Shown: piece by piece, positions 52,437-62,440 of the stretch
Layout of the letters: each line of letters opens with the position of its first letter
Numbering within the stretch: position 1 is the first letter of the stretch
Assembly: GCA_014529385.2 (NCBI GenBank)
Contig: CM043942.1
Coordinates: 50,523,774 to 50,587,773 of the forward strand
Direction of reading: 5' to 3'
From: Adiantum capillus-veneris
Lineage: Eukaryota > Streptophyta > Polypodiopsida > Polypodiales > Pteridaceae
Length of the DNA: 64,000 nucleotides
Translations under genes and position numbers: made by a program
Notes under the pieces: generated by a model
Database searches by the model: none
Told to the model about the DNA's origin: nothing
The model's input: the letters and a program-made list of their open reading frames with translations, nothing else

Positions 52437-53654
52437 ATGCCGGAGTTTAGGGGTAAGACACATTTCCTTATGAACATTCATGCTGTTGATTGTGCTAAGG
52501 ATAAAGTGTCAGGAAGATTTCTTAAGGTTGTTGAAGACTCGGGATTTAAGTCCAGACTGTTGAAACCTAAGATAACCAGCAAAGCAAAAAAAAGAGTTGC
52601 ATCAGAAAAACTGAATGTCTGTGGTGGTCCAATTATGACGAAAATTGAACAGGAAATGAGATACAATGAGTTGAAACAAAAAATTAAAAATGTATGGACA
52701 ACTGAAATGGAAAGTAGCAATGGAACGAACGCTAGTGATGGGAGTAAAAAGATAGATGTACCTCCTCACTATTGTAAGTACACCATTCAGGAAAGAAGAT
52801 TGGTGGTTCAGCAACCAATGAGGGAGAATAAATCAAACGAGTCCTACGATGGGCCAGAGAACGCCAAGAAAATAGACTTAGCAGAGCCAGGAGAAAGTCC
52901 TCGACCTGCTTACATTGCCACAGATCTAGGTCGGGAAGAAGAGGACTTACTGATCAAAACACTTAAGGAGTTTCGAGATGTATTTGCATGGTCGTACAAA
53001 GATTTGAAGGGGGTGGATCCTAACATTTGTGAACATTCAATCCCTCTGAAGTCTGATGCAAAGCCAAGCAAACAACGTCCATACACGTATAATGAGACAT
53101 TCGCCAAAAGGATAAAAGAAGAGATAGACAAACTTATGGAGGCTGAATTTATTTATGAGATAGAGCACACGGACTGGGTGTCCCCGATAGTGGTGGTACC
53201 CAAGAAAAACAGGCAATTACGAGTGTGTGTAAATCTCAAGAAGGTAAACGTAGCAACAATAAGGGACAACTACCCTCTTCCTATCACTGAACACGTCCTA
53301 GAACGAGTAGCAGGCAAGCAAGCCTATAGATTTATGGACGGATTCTCTGGTTATAACCAATTGGGGGTCAAACTAGAAGATCAATACAAAACAGCGTTTG
53401 CAACAGAATGGGGCATATATGCGTTTAGAGTAATGCCATTTGGCTTGACCAATGCTCCAGCCACATTTCAGAGATTAATGACACATGCTTTTAAAGAATA
53501 CTTGCGAATATTCTTGGATATTTACATGGACGACTTGTGTGTCTATTCTCTATTGAGAGAAGACCATATAGATCATCTTAGAAAGGTATTTGAAAAGTAC
53601 AGAACGTATAGGATTTGCCTCAACCCAGAAAAATGTATATTCATGGTACAATAA
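52437..53654 (+). CDS. Element 3 reverse transcriptase
   Basis: 405 codons open. Pre-RT: YNELKQKIKNVWTTEMESSN, VPPHYCKYTIQERRLVVQQP, FRDVFAWSYKDLKGVDPNIC. RT proper: IEHTDWVSPIVVVPKKNRQL, LPITEHVLERVAGKQAYRFM, DGFSGYNQL, VMPFGLTNAPATFQRLMTHA and the catalytic IYMDDLCVYSLL, with both aspartates present. It ends at a TAA (53655-53657) in FMVQ*GKILGHIV, so a single codon separates it from the connection domain and RNase H. The best-kept RT of its family in the window. Confidence 0.93.
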   Translation: MPEFRGKTHFLMNIHAVDCAKDKVSGRFLKVVEDSGFKSRLLKPKITSKAKKRVASEKLNVCGGPIMTKIEQEMRYNELKQKIKNVWTTEMESSNGTNASDGSKKIDVPPHYCKYTIQERRLVVQQPMRENKSNESYDGPENAKKIDLAEPGESPRPAYIATDLGREEEDLLIKTLKEFRDVFAWSYKDLKGVDPNICEHSIPLKSDAKPSKQRPYTYNETFAKRIKEEIDKLMEAEFIYEIEHTDWVSPIVVVPKKNRQLRVCVNLKKVNVATIRDNYPLPITEHVLERVAGKQAYRFMDGFSGYNQLGVKLEDQYKTAFATEWGIYAFRVMPFGLTNAPATFQRLMTHAFKEYLRIFLDIYMDDLCVYSLLREDHIDHLRKVFEKYRTYRICLNPEKCIFMVQ

Positions 53655-54395
53655 GGTAAAATCTTAGGCCACATAGTGTCAGCTAATGGAGTTACCACTG
53701 ATGAAAACAAGGTAAAGGTGATCATAGAATTGCCAAGACCAAATACTGTACAAGAGGTACAATCATTTATGGGACATTGTGGATACTACCGACGTTTTAT
53801 CTACATGTACGCTGTAATAGCAAAACCCTTGTATAGTCTAATCATGCTCTTCAATTGTACCAATGAATGTGAGGAGTCATTCCAGAAACTAAAAGATGCA
53901 CTGGTATCTGCACCAATTCTAAAAGCACCAGATTGGTCAAAGATCTTCCATGTACATGTAGATGCTTCGGCATTTGCAATAGGCTGTATATTAGCACAAC
54001 CAGGGGAGGGTAAGACGGATTTTCCAATCAGTTATGCTAGTAGACAACTCAACTGTGCAGAAGAGAATTATACTACCACTGAAAGAGAAGGATTGGGTAT
54101 GATATATGCGGTAAAGAAATTTCAACATTACTTGCTCGCGAACAAATTCACATTCTTTGTGGATCATCAGACACTCTTGTACTTAGTAAACAAACTTTGT
54201 AACACAGGACAAATTGTAAGATGGTTCATTGTGTTGCTGGAGTTTGATTTTACGGTAGTAGTTAAGAAAGGAAAAACTCATCAAAGAGCAGACCACCTTT
54301 CTCGATTACTACATGGCGAAAAAGCTACTGGGGTAGATGATGATCTCCCAGACGCATACCTGTTTAATATAGAGATCGTACCGAAATGGTCATAG
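53655..54395 (+). CDS. Element 3 RNase H
   Basis: Open from 53676. Connection: ILGHIVSANGVTTDENKVKV, VQSFMGHCGYYRRFIYMYAV, NECEESFQKLKDALVSAPIL. RNase H: IFHVHVDASAFAIGCILAQP (first Asp), AEENYTTTEREGLGMIYAVK (Glu) and FTFFVDHQTLLYLVNK (second Asp). Tail: FTVVVKKGKTHQRADHLSRL. It removes genomic RNA during reverse transcription. It ends at a TAG at 54393-54395, after which the frame stays open. Confidence 0.92.
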   Translation, partial: GKILGHIVSANGVTTDENKVKVIIELPRPNTVQEVQSFMGHCGYYRRFIYMYAVIAKPLYSLIMLFNCTNECEESFQKLKDALVSAPILKAPDWSKIFHVHVDASAFAIGCILAQPGEGKTDFPISYASRQLNCAEENYTTTEREGLGMIYAVKKFQHYLLANKFTFFVDHQTLLYLVNKLCNTGQIVRWFIVLLEFDFTVVVKKGKTHQRADHLSRLLHGEKATGVDDDLPDAYLFNIEIVPKWS

Positions 54396-55085
54396 CAAAT
54401 TATTCCATTGCTGACATATGGAATCAATCTTGATGACAAACACACGGTGCAAGACGTTAGACAAGCACGAAATTACACAATGCTTGCGGGAAGAATGTAC
54501 CATCATGGAAACGATGGGATTCTAAGGTTGTGTATAAGCCCAAAGGAGTACGAAGCGTATCTAGAGGAGGCCCATACACAAACAAGGGGATTCCATAGAG
54601 GAAATCAAATGATGTATGAACAACTAAGAAGACTTGGTGTGTATTGGCCAGGAATGGCAGGCGATGTAGCTAAGTACATCAAGAAATGCGACTTTTGCAC
54701 ATCCAATACTATTGTGGATTATACCACATTATACCAAGTGACAGTAGCACCCGCATGGAGTCATGCTATTGTGGAATATTTGACTAATAAGGAGCTACCA
54801 GGAGATTGGTCTAAAGCCAGACAAAAGGCTTTACAAATCGAAGCGAATAGGTATGCCCTCATTAGTGACCAATTGTATAAAAGAGGAACTGATGACCAAC
54901 TGAGGTTAGTTCCTCATGAGAATGACTACTTTTCATTATTGGAGCAAGCTCATGCAGGCATAGCAGGAGGTCATTTTTCAGCAGAGAGAACCGTAAAAAT
55001 CATTATGGTTGCAGGTATATGGTGACCGACCATGATTCAAGATGCAGCAGAATTCGTGAAAAGGTGTGATGAATGTCAACGCACT
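54396..55085 (+). CDS. Element 3 two successive HHCC zinc-binding modules
   Basis: The block 54408-55025 holds a first module: AGRMYHHGNDGILRLCISPK, EEAHTQTRGFHRGNQMMYEQ, LGVYWPGMAGDVAKYIKKCD then FC. A spacer typical of plant Ty3 integrases follows (WSHAIVEYLTNKELPGDWSK; LYKRGTDDQLRLVP). The second module reads LLEQAHAGIAGGHFSAERTV, IIMVAGIW, and after a TGA (replacing Trp) PTMIQDAAEFVKRCDECQRT. Each has the H-H-C-C residues, though the first has GFHRGN where GGHFG is usual. Only one module is expected. The relic at 18.0-18.7 kb shows the same duplication, so it belongs to the family. Confidence 0.8.
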
Positions 55086-55730
55086 AAGGTACCAGTTAAA
55101 AGAGACGAAATGGCTTTAAGGCCAATGATGAGTGCCCGAGCATTCGCTAAATGGGGATTGGACTTTGTTGGTCCTATCACTCCACCAGCGTATCGTTCAC
55201 AAGCACAATATATCATAGTGGCCATGGATTACATGACCAAATGGGTGGAAGCAAAAGCCACAATGAAAGCAGACGCTAGAACCACGGCACAATTCTTATA
55301 TGAATATGTGTTTACACGTTATGGCCTTCCAATCGAGTTGGTGAGTGATAGAGGGACACACTTTGTAAATGAAGTTATCCAACATCTCTTAAATGAGTTT
55401 ATGGTAATTCATCGCAAATCTGCACCCTATCATCCACAAGCCAATGGCCAAGCGGAAGCGACCAACAAAATATTGTGCACAGTTCTTACGAAACTGGTTA
55501 GTGAAATAAGAACAGATTGGGATCAGATGCTCTATTCGGCATTGTGGGCTTATCGAGTTGCATATAAAACAACACTCAATGCTACACCATTTAATATGGT
55601 ATATGGGTTAAATGCAGTATTGCCTATTGACTTTTTGATCCACACACTAAGGGTAGCCACACAATTGGATTGGACGGGGCATGAACTTTCAGAACGATTA
55701 GAGGACCTTGAAAAAGTAGATGAGTTATGA
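55032..55730 (+). CDS. Element 3 integrase core
   Basis: DDE core with all three acidic residues: FAKWGLDFVGPITPPAYRSQ (first Asp), GLPIELVSDRGTHFVNEVIQ (second), YHPQANGQAEATNKILCTVL (Glu). Then WAYRVAYKTTLNATPFNMVY and TLRVATQLDWTGHELSERLE. It ends at a TGA in DEL*LNVVAA. It would insert the cDNA and produce the 5-bp duplication. Confidence 0.93.
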   Translation: MIQDAAEFVKRCDECQRTKVPVKRDEMALRPMMSARAFAKWGLDFVGPITPPAYRSQAQYIIVAMDYMTKWVEAKATMKADARTTAQFLYEYVFTRYGLPIELVSDRGTHFVNEVIQHLLNEFMVIHRKSAPYHPQANGQAEATNKILCTVLTKLVSEIRTDWDQMLYSALWAYRVAYKTTLNATPFNMVYGLNAVLPIDFLIHTLRVATQLDWTGHELSERLEDLEKVDEL

Positions 55731-56154
55731 CTCAATGTTGTAGCAGCCATATATGCAAAAAAAAAGACAACAGAAATAGTTTTTTGACAAACATGTCAAG
55801 AACAAGGACTTTAAAATGGGCGACTATGTCTTAGTATACACCCTTAAACAGCATGCCAAAAAGCTAAAGAAAAGGGGAATGGGGCCTTATTTGATCCAAG
55901 AAATATCGTCCAACGGAGCAGTAAAACTGTCGACACTAGATGGAAAAGAAATGCCGAACTGGATTAGTGGGTGTCGTTTAAAAAAATATCATCTACCTTT
56001 AACACCGGAAATGTTGTTTCAATTGCATTATGGAAAAGCCTATAGACAGGAACAGCAAAGAATTCAGGACCAGGCACAACAAGAAGCCAAGGAACGGATT
56101 GCTAAACGAAAGGAGTTTCTCGACAATAAACATGGTCACCCCAATCATGACTGA
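55731..56154 (+). pseudogene. Element 3 integrase C-terminal domain
   Basis: Frame broken in an A run near 55760. Then FDKHVKNKDFKMGDYVLVYT, KQHAKKLKKRGMGPYLIQEI, SSNGAVKLSTLDGKEMPNWI and a basic helical end (YRQEQQRIQDQAQQEAKERI). No chromodomain is present, unlike the element at 45 kb. Confidence 0.85.
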
Positions 56155-57345
56155 CGAATATCCTCTTTCGACATCCCAAACAAACGAAGCGGATATACAA
56201 AGCGAAGAATTAGCAAATACCATGACAGACTTTAGGGCTCAGGATGATAGCATCATTGACGACTTGGAAGATACGTGGTGTAGTCCTTACATAAAAGCTT
56301 ATGCAGGCACAAAACAAGTTGAAATATATGCATTGCTTGACACTGCAGCAAAAATGAGTGTCCTCAACTTTGAGCTCTTTCAGAAACTTGGACCAATGAG
56401 GACGATCCTAGAGACACACCGGTTGAAAGTAGCATCGGGTGATGAGGTGACCACGTTGTGGTCTATTATAATACCAACCATAGTGCAGGCACACCAGTAC
56501 ACTACAAAATTCCATGTACTGCCACCAAGTAAATTAGAAACGCCGTGTATCTTAGCAGTGTCATGGATGAAAGCTAACAGGGTATTCATTGATTTGGATA
56601 CTAATGAAGCACTGTTCCGAAATGACAACTTTTCAGAACCCTTCTTATCATATAACCAATACATGTCAAGGAGGAAACATAAGTCAATACAACCACAAGG
56701 ATATGCCCAACAACAAACAGAGTTTACAAGTCCAGCAACGTCTTATCAAAAATCAACAACCATGCAGGGAACCAGGCAAGTTTGGGTACGGCGTACAGAT
56801 CTGGCCGAGGCACAATTACACCAAAAGAGGAAATACAAAGTTTGTATAAGGCAAGACAGCCTAATTCCTATAAAAAAGGGGGCAGAAAAACAAACAAAAC
56901 ACCAAAAGCCAGCAAAACTTCAAAGAACCACAGTCAAAATCGGTCGATTACGCAATGGACTATATGGGTATGGCGGCCAAAATTGCCAATTCAAAACAGG
57001 CCAACAACACAAGAAGGGAGGCCAAAGATGACCATCGAGCAGTTATCTACAACTGTCAATGTCAAGCCACATCATGCAAACAGCACGAGGAAACAAACAG
57101 AATCAACAACAAAAACTACAAGGATCTATAAGACCCAAGTCATCAAAGGAGAAAGAAAAAATGTTCCACCAGAAAATGTAACAAAATATACGACAATATC
57201 GACTTCAAAGGATCCACATACGCCAATTCAAAACCAGTGGAAAACAATCAAACAAAGAGCGGCAGATTTACAACTACTCCTTGCAAAGAAAATCTGCCAG
57301 CCAACTCAAGCTACCACAGGAAACCTCAACGACAAATGCCAATAA
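56132..57345 (+). CDS. Element 3 retropepsin-like ORF downstream of integrase
   Basis: ATG at 56132 (MVTPIMTDEYPLSTSQ), open to 57031. The core reads VEIYALLDTAAKMSVLNFEL, FQKLGPMRTILETHRLKVAS, IIPTIVQAHQYTTKFHVLPP and CILAVSWMKANRVFIDLD. This has the layout of an aspartic protease (LLDTG..., then a strand, then ILG-x-x-W/F), but with DTAA instead of DTGA and LAVSWM in place of LGxxWM. So it may be an inactive or divergent protease. The tail is Gln/Lys/Thr-rich; an overlapping frame to 57345 continues a similar basic text (QWTIWVWRPKLPIQN). No protease stands in the usual place before RT. Confidence 0.65.
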
Positions 57346-57508
57346 GCGAATCGCTTATGCCTTCCTCTTACACCGCATAAATTCTTTCTACATGCATTGA
57401 CTGCACATGCATATAGGGCTATATTACAAGGCCTGCATTAGCACGAGTTCACACCCATGCACAACACATACCCTTGACGATACCATGTCGTCCGGGAGGA
57501 CTACAACT

Positions 57509-57522
57509 AGGAGGGGGGGAGG
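57509..57522 (+). promoter_or_regulatory. Purine tract, possible polypurine tract of element 3
   Basis: AGGAGGGGGGGAGG, similar to the polypurine tract of element 2. The following bases (CATTCCAAATGCGGACTC) do not match the 5' LTR start, so the role is unconfirmed. Confidence 0.45.
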
Positions 57523-59136
57523 CATTCCAAATGCGGACTCATGACTCATGTCATATATTAGAGGGCAATGTTTGTGAGCAATTTTTCAACCATTTTTGCA
57601 TTTTATTGTGTGATTTTGGGAAAAAGAATATGCCCTCGTAATTAATCAGAATTGGGAACCAAATCATCACACATGAGCCCCTAGGGATGTGTAAAGACTA
57701 TAAAGAGAGTCAAATCTGCCCAAAAAACGTCTAAAAACAGCAAAAAATAGGCCAAGATTGACGATTATGAGTGAGAATGTACATAGACGAGAAAAAAGTG
57801 AGCTACAAAGTGTTTTGCTTTTCACAGGTATTTTTATAGGTTAGAATTGCTATTTTCGGGTTATTTTGGGATTTATTTGCTTTATTTTAGCCATTTTCTA
57901 GCAAAAATAATAGAAAAAAATCTGTAATCCAGATGGAAACACAAAAGAAGAGACGCCTGATAGGAGAAAGGTAAAGAAGACATAGAAAAAATAGGGACTG
58001 CAAAGGTGACAGGGCAAAATGACCACCGTCATGAAGGGACCTCCAACAGGAGAAATCTACAAAAATTGTAGAACTGGAGCAACCGAGGTCCAAATCAAGA
58101 AATTTGCGAGCCTAATCCGCATCTTGCAAAAAGTTATGGCCACAGGTAAAAGATGGGAAAATTTTGTGTCGGAGTCTCGATTACATATAGAGAGGCTAGG
58201 CTAGAAATCTCTCATTTGAGCCATTTTCCATTGTGAGAGAGAGAGCTCCCTACAGCAGTTGAGACTTCCAGAAGCTCATCCATCGCGCACGGTCACCAGA
58301 TCGACATCAGATATGAGAGGTACGCTCGTCAACACTGACTCTAAGTGTTGTTTACTTCAGTTAGTCGCAAAACCTCGCCAGCATCACAATCACAACCTGT
58401 GCACACATACGGTAGACCGGTTGTTAGGGAGACCTAGAGGCCACCAAATGGAACCAAAATTGAAAGGCACAATGCATATAGCTTAGGATCAAGCCTATGA
58501 CCTCGGAAAGCGCGAAGGAAGCTGCTCAGAAAACCCTAATTTCACAGGACCTGCAAAAGGGCAACTGAACCAAGGTGATCGGAAATGAGCCAAAACTCAT
58601 AGACAGCAAGCCAATAACCTCGACAAACCGACTGAAGGGTTAGATCATGAAAAAGTTCGTCAAAACGGAGCCTAAAGTCCCTATCTGATGAAAACTGCAC
58701 AAAGCGTCACGATACTCTAACGGGCCGACTAAATGACAAAATGACACCAAATTTAACAAGGTACATCCAAAAGAGGTCAACTACGAGATGGAATGTGTCC
58801 ACTCAAGAAAAAATCTCTTCCACTAGGACAAATGCCAGCAACAGGCCAGAAAGATGTCCAAATGGTTGTTTTTCGTGTTGTAAACACCAAAACAACAATC
58901 GATTGCTTTGATGAAAGGTCAAAAGGAAATAAAAGAAAGCCGGAGTCATACAATGACCAAAAGGAATGGCGACCATCACCTAAGTGGTCTACTTCGACTC
59001 CAGGACTAGCTAAGTGCTGCAAACAGGGAGTACACTCTTCTAAATTGATTAAAACTTGATGTGTGTCTAGGAGAGCCTATTAACACCATTGTGGTCAACT
59101 AACATAAAAAGAAACTGGTAAAAATGACTAAGTACT
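57523..59136 (+). other. Non-coding region, possibly LTR and leader of a second element
   Basis: AT-rich, no gene. It could contain a different LTR (a run from about 57530 to 58300 with little coding character) and the start of the leader of the ORFX element, since palindromes follow. No PBS of either type was found between 57.5 and 60.1 kb. Confidence 0.4.
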
Positions 59137-59878
59137 AGTCTATCGCGATAGACTTGAATTTACAATTAGACAAGTAAAATTTTGATTTTGGCTTCATGAG
59201 GAGTTCTAACAAGGAATATTAACCACCATTATCAAATCAAAGTGCAAAAGGGATCTCTCTTGGCCAAATAACCTAGTCTATCACGATAGACTTGCTACTA
59301 CAATATTTGGGGGAAAGAATTTTCAAAATTTTTACAAAACAGACTTGGGAAAGCACATGAAGGCAATACACCAAATTTGGTGACCAGGGATGGACTCATA
59401 TGGCAAGCCGAGAAAGACATGATGACAACTCAGAGTCAGAACAGGACATCTCAAGGGCAGACAGTTAAAATTCACATGTGAGAGGTCAAGAAACCTTACA
59501 TCAACTTGGAGAAGGTAGACAGATGATCAGAGAGCCAAAAAATGACAAATTGACACTGAGTACCAGTCTATCGCGATAGACTAAGCAGAGGGATACTAGG
59601 CCATCTAACCAAAAATTTGAATTAACAGTTGGATTCAACATGATGCAAGAAGACTACCCACTAAGTTTGAGCCCAAAACAACACAAAATTAAGGAGATAG
59701 ACCAACATCTCCTTGGAAGGAATGTGGAAAAAATGGGAGTTGATCCAAAAAGGGGTCACTTGACATTTGCGGTGAAAATGGGATCAGATCATGTGCAAGG
59801 TATGAGAAACCACTTGGTGGAGGCACAACTGCAAAATAGGACCCTTGTCAAAAGACGGCTAGTCTATCGCGATAGACT
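59137..59878. repeat. Four spaced palindromes, AGTCTATCGCGATAGACT
   Basis: Exact copies at 59137-59154, 59565-59582 and 59861-59878; one with a single change (TCACGA centre) at 59275-59292. Centre spacing is 138, 290 and 296 bases. They precede ORFX copy 3 as the first cluster precedes the Gag of element 3. Confidence 0.95.
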
Positions 59879-60174
59879 GAGCAAAAGTTGCAAATGAACT
59901 GATTTTCAGTTTGGGATTATAGAGTGACCTTACATGCCCTATGAACATACACCACACAAAATTTCAAGGCATTTGGACTTGTTCGCCTTCACCAACAACA
60001 TTAATTTGAAGCCGTCAGAGTCGCACAATGGAAGAGCTTGTCGATCTGCTAACATTTTACCTTAACTCATCTTGGGACTAAGAAGGCTCATCTAGATGCA
60101 TGATTAAGTGGTAATCAATTTAGAAGAGAAGTACTATGTTTGTACATTAACTGTTAATTGTGAATACAGGATCC

Positions 60175-60947
60175 ATGGATGCTTCTCCGGGGAAAAGAAA
60201 AGGCAAGAACCAACGGAAGGTGCAATACCCTATGCACTTCTACCCAATTCACTAAAGCCAGCGGCCACTTGGATACTTGCAGACGTGCAATAGGCAGCAG
60301 CCTTTCAGATCTATCAAGGTTCATATGTCGATGACAAAAGAAATTTAGTGGATACAGTGATGATCCCCAAGGAGACAGAAAATTACTTGAAAAGATCACT
60401 GCAAAGCTCATGGCTCAAAAAAGTTGGCTTATGGAACTTTGTATCACTACCACCAGTAGGGATAGATTTCAAGAGGGTACAACACCTAATTGAGACTATC
60501 CAAGAAGATGGAACTTGCAGAGTGGCAGGCATGGATAATGAAGTGATGGAGATCCAGATCACCAAAGAAATCATCAAGGAGGCATTGAAATTGTCTGATC
60601 AAGGAGCCAACATGAGAGAAAGAAGGAAAAACCTCACAGTCTACTTGCAAAAGTCAAAACTACCATCTTTTGAACTCATAGCAAACCCGGAAGTAAGAGA
60701 ACTGACACAGATCTATAGTCATTGTTTGTTGAGTTATAGCAAAAGACCGCTAAGATACACTACACCACACGGGAGCATCTCAACCACACTGACATGGGCT
60801 ATGGGAATGACCCATGAGTTCTATATAGATCACGCATCATATCTGTTTGAAGAAGTGACAAAGCTAAGGCAGGACAAGCCAAATTACATTGCAGGAGGAG
60901 AAGTCCTCACCAGAATCATATACCAGGCCATAGGCGCGGCAGATTAG
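60175..60947 (+). CDS. ORFX copy 3, Gag-position protein
   Basis: A basic N-terminus starts at ATG 60175 (MDASPGKRKGKNQRKVQ) but shifts frame. The main text is AAAFQIYQGSYVDDKRNLVD, then from 60348 SSWLKKVGLWNFVSLPPVGI, DFKRVQHLIETIQEDGTCRV, MEIQITKEIIKEALKLSDQG, LTQIYSHCLLSYSKRPLRYT, YIDHASYLFEEVTKLRQDKP and GGEVLTRIIYQAIGAAD. It is colinear with copies 1 and 2 but clearly diverged. One TAG at 60291-60293 lies in the N-terminal part of the frame. It is followed by charged, coiled-coil-like blocks and then a retropepsin at 62.6 kb, so it occupies the Gag position of an LTR element. Domain identity (plant transposon protein type) is an inference. Confidence 0.7.
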
Positions 60948-62440
60948 CTGCCACCTGCTCCCCATCAAAACGACTGGCTGGTGTTAAGAGAGAATATCGA
61001 AGACAGATCACAAAGGAAAGTACCGGCCTCTATTAACACCATTGGAGGACGCAGGCTGGAAAGAGTAACAAGAAGTGCACAAGAAAAGATGGAAGAAGAA
61101 AGAAGAACTGAAGAGGAAGATGTTCGACTAAATAAGCGGAAAGCGGAAATGGAAAACAACACCAGGTTGCAGAAGATAGCAAAAATGGAAAGGATGCTAG
61201 AAGGATTTGTTCTAGAGAGATCTCTATGAGGCGATGTAGGCGCCACTTGGAAACCTTCTAGTAGCACTTACACACTGAGAACGAAGAATAAAAACAACCC
61301 AGCTTTTGAGTTGGACTGGTTCGAGAGGTACATCCAAGAAATAAATGCTAGGGACGAACCAGAATTGCTACTAGAAGAGGAGGATCTCCAAACTTTGAGA
61401 GATCAGTTGAGGCCAACTTCACGAGATCAGGAAACACCACCGCCATCTCCAAGGCCAGAGACAAGTGAGAGGCAATTTACCCCACCTGCTGACTCTCCTT
61501 CGCATTCCGAAAGCTCACATCGTGATGAGAGAGTTCATACACCACCCAGTGAAGAAGAAGAAGAAGAAAGAAAAGATGGTCACCCAAACACTGGAACCAT
61601 ATCACAAATCGATAAAGGCAAGCAAAAGGAGGTGGATCAGACAAAAGATAAAGCTTCCTCCTCTCAAGAAATTGAGTTGGAAGCTACTATAGATGAAGAT
61701 TTGCAGTCAATGGAGACAATACTAAACCGAACAAGACTGCACAGTCAATGGTTAGCTGATCAGAACAGGTCCAACAAAACGAAGTTAGAAAAAACCGTAT
61801 GGTCACTTTTCATCTCAGTACCCAAACGTTGCCAAACCAGAGGGGACTAAACAAAAATCCCCAAAATAGTAAGGGTGGTGACCAAAAGTAAAGGACTTAT
61901 AATTGAAGAAATCCCAGATGAACCTGCAAAGAAGCAACCTACTGAAGCCAAGAAGTGGGAACAATAGAGAGCCACATGGAAAACCGAAGGCAAGGAAAAA
62001 GTAGTTGATGAATGGCAAGAACAGGGAGCGATCGAAATTAGAATCACAGAAAACCTGGCAAAGAAAATGCTAGAACAGCGAGAGTGTTCTGAGTCTTGAA
62101 CAATATAGAAACTACAACCTCATCCTTCAGGGACTCAAGAGGAGCACTCAAGAGAAAAAGTAGTATCTAGATTGAATGAATCCTTGATAGCTGCAGTGTA
62201 GAGCTTGGTTGAGGAAGTATGACAAGTCTGATCAGACTTGATCAAAGCTAGAGGCATTGAATTGATGAAGGATCAGTCAGAGAGTCCACTGGTCAGTCAA
62301 CGGCCAAACAAGGAAAGCCATCCCAGTGGAGCTGTGAAGATAGTCAAATAGATGAGAAATCTTTCAGTTCAGATTGTAGTTCTGGTAATGCATAGGATGA
62401 AATTTATGTAAAGATCTGTGAACGAATCCAAAAGCTGACA
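60948..62440 (+). pseudogene. ORFX element: charged and disordered Gag C-terminal region
   Basis: Blocks 60981-61229 (basic/acidic coiled coil: RLERVTRSAQEKMEEERRTE; RLNKRKAEMENNTRLQKIAK) and 61311-61850 (acidic, then Pro/Ser/Glu-rich: RDQETPPPSPRPETSERQFT). Then come broken text with KVVDEWQEQGAIEIRITENL, and stops. Copy 1 has a similar charged tail. No zinc knuckle was found in it, unlike the Gag of elements 1 to 3. Confidence 0.55.

Larger units (their letters stand above)
46221..57522 (+). mobile_element. Ty3-type LTR retrotransposon element 3, no 3' LTR seen
   Basis: Plus strand: 5' LTR, tRNA-Asp PBS, long leader, unrecognised ORF, Gag, zinc knuckles, linker, RT, RNase H, doubled HHCC module, integrase, then a retropepsin-like ORF and a purine tract at 57509-57522. 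A sequence matching the 5' LTR is not found after the purine tract or elsewhere in the window, so the 3' LTR is missing or beyond recognition. RT, RNase H and integrase keep their catalytic residues; the breaks are mostly single stop codons (53655, 54396, 55029 and 55728 regions). Its pol is the same family as the relic at 16-19.5 kb and a relative of element 1. Confidence 0.85.
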
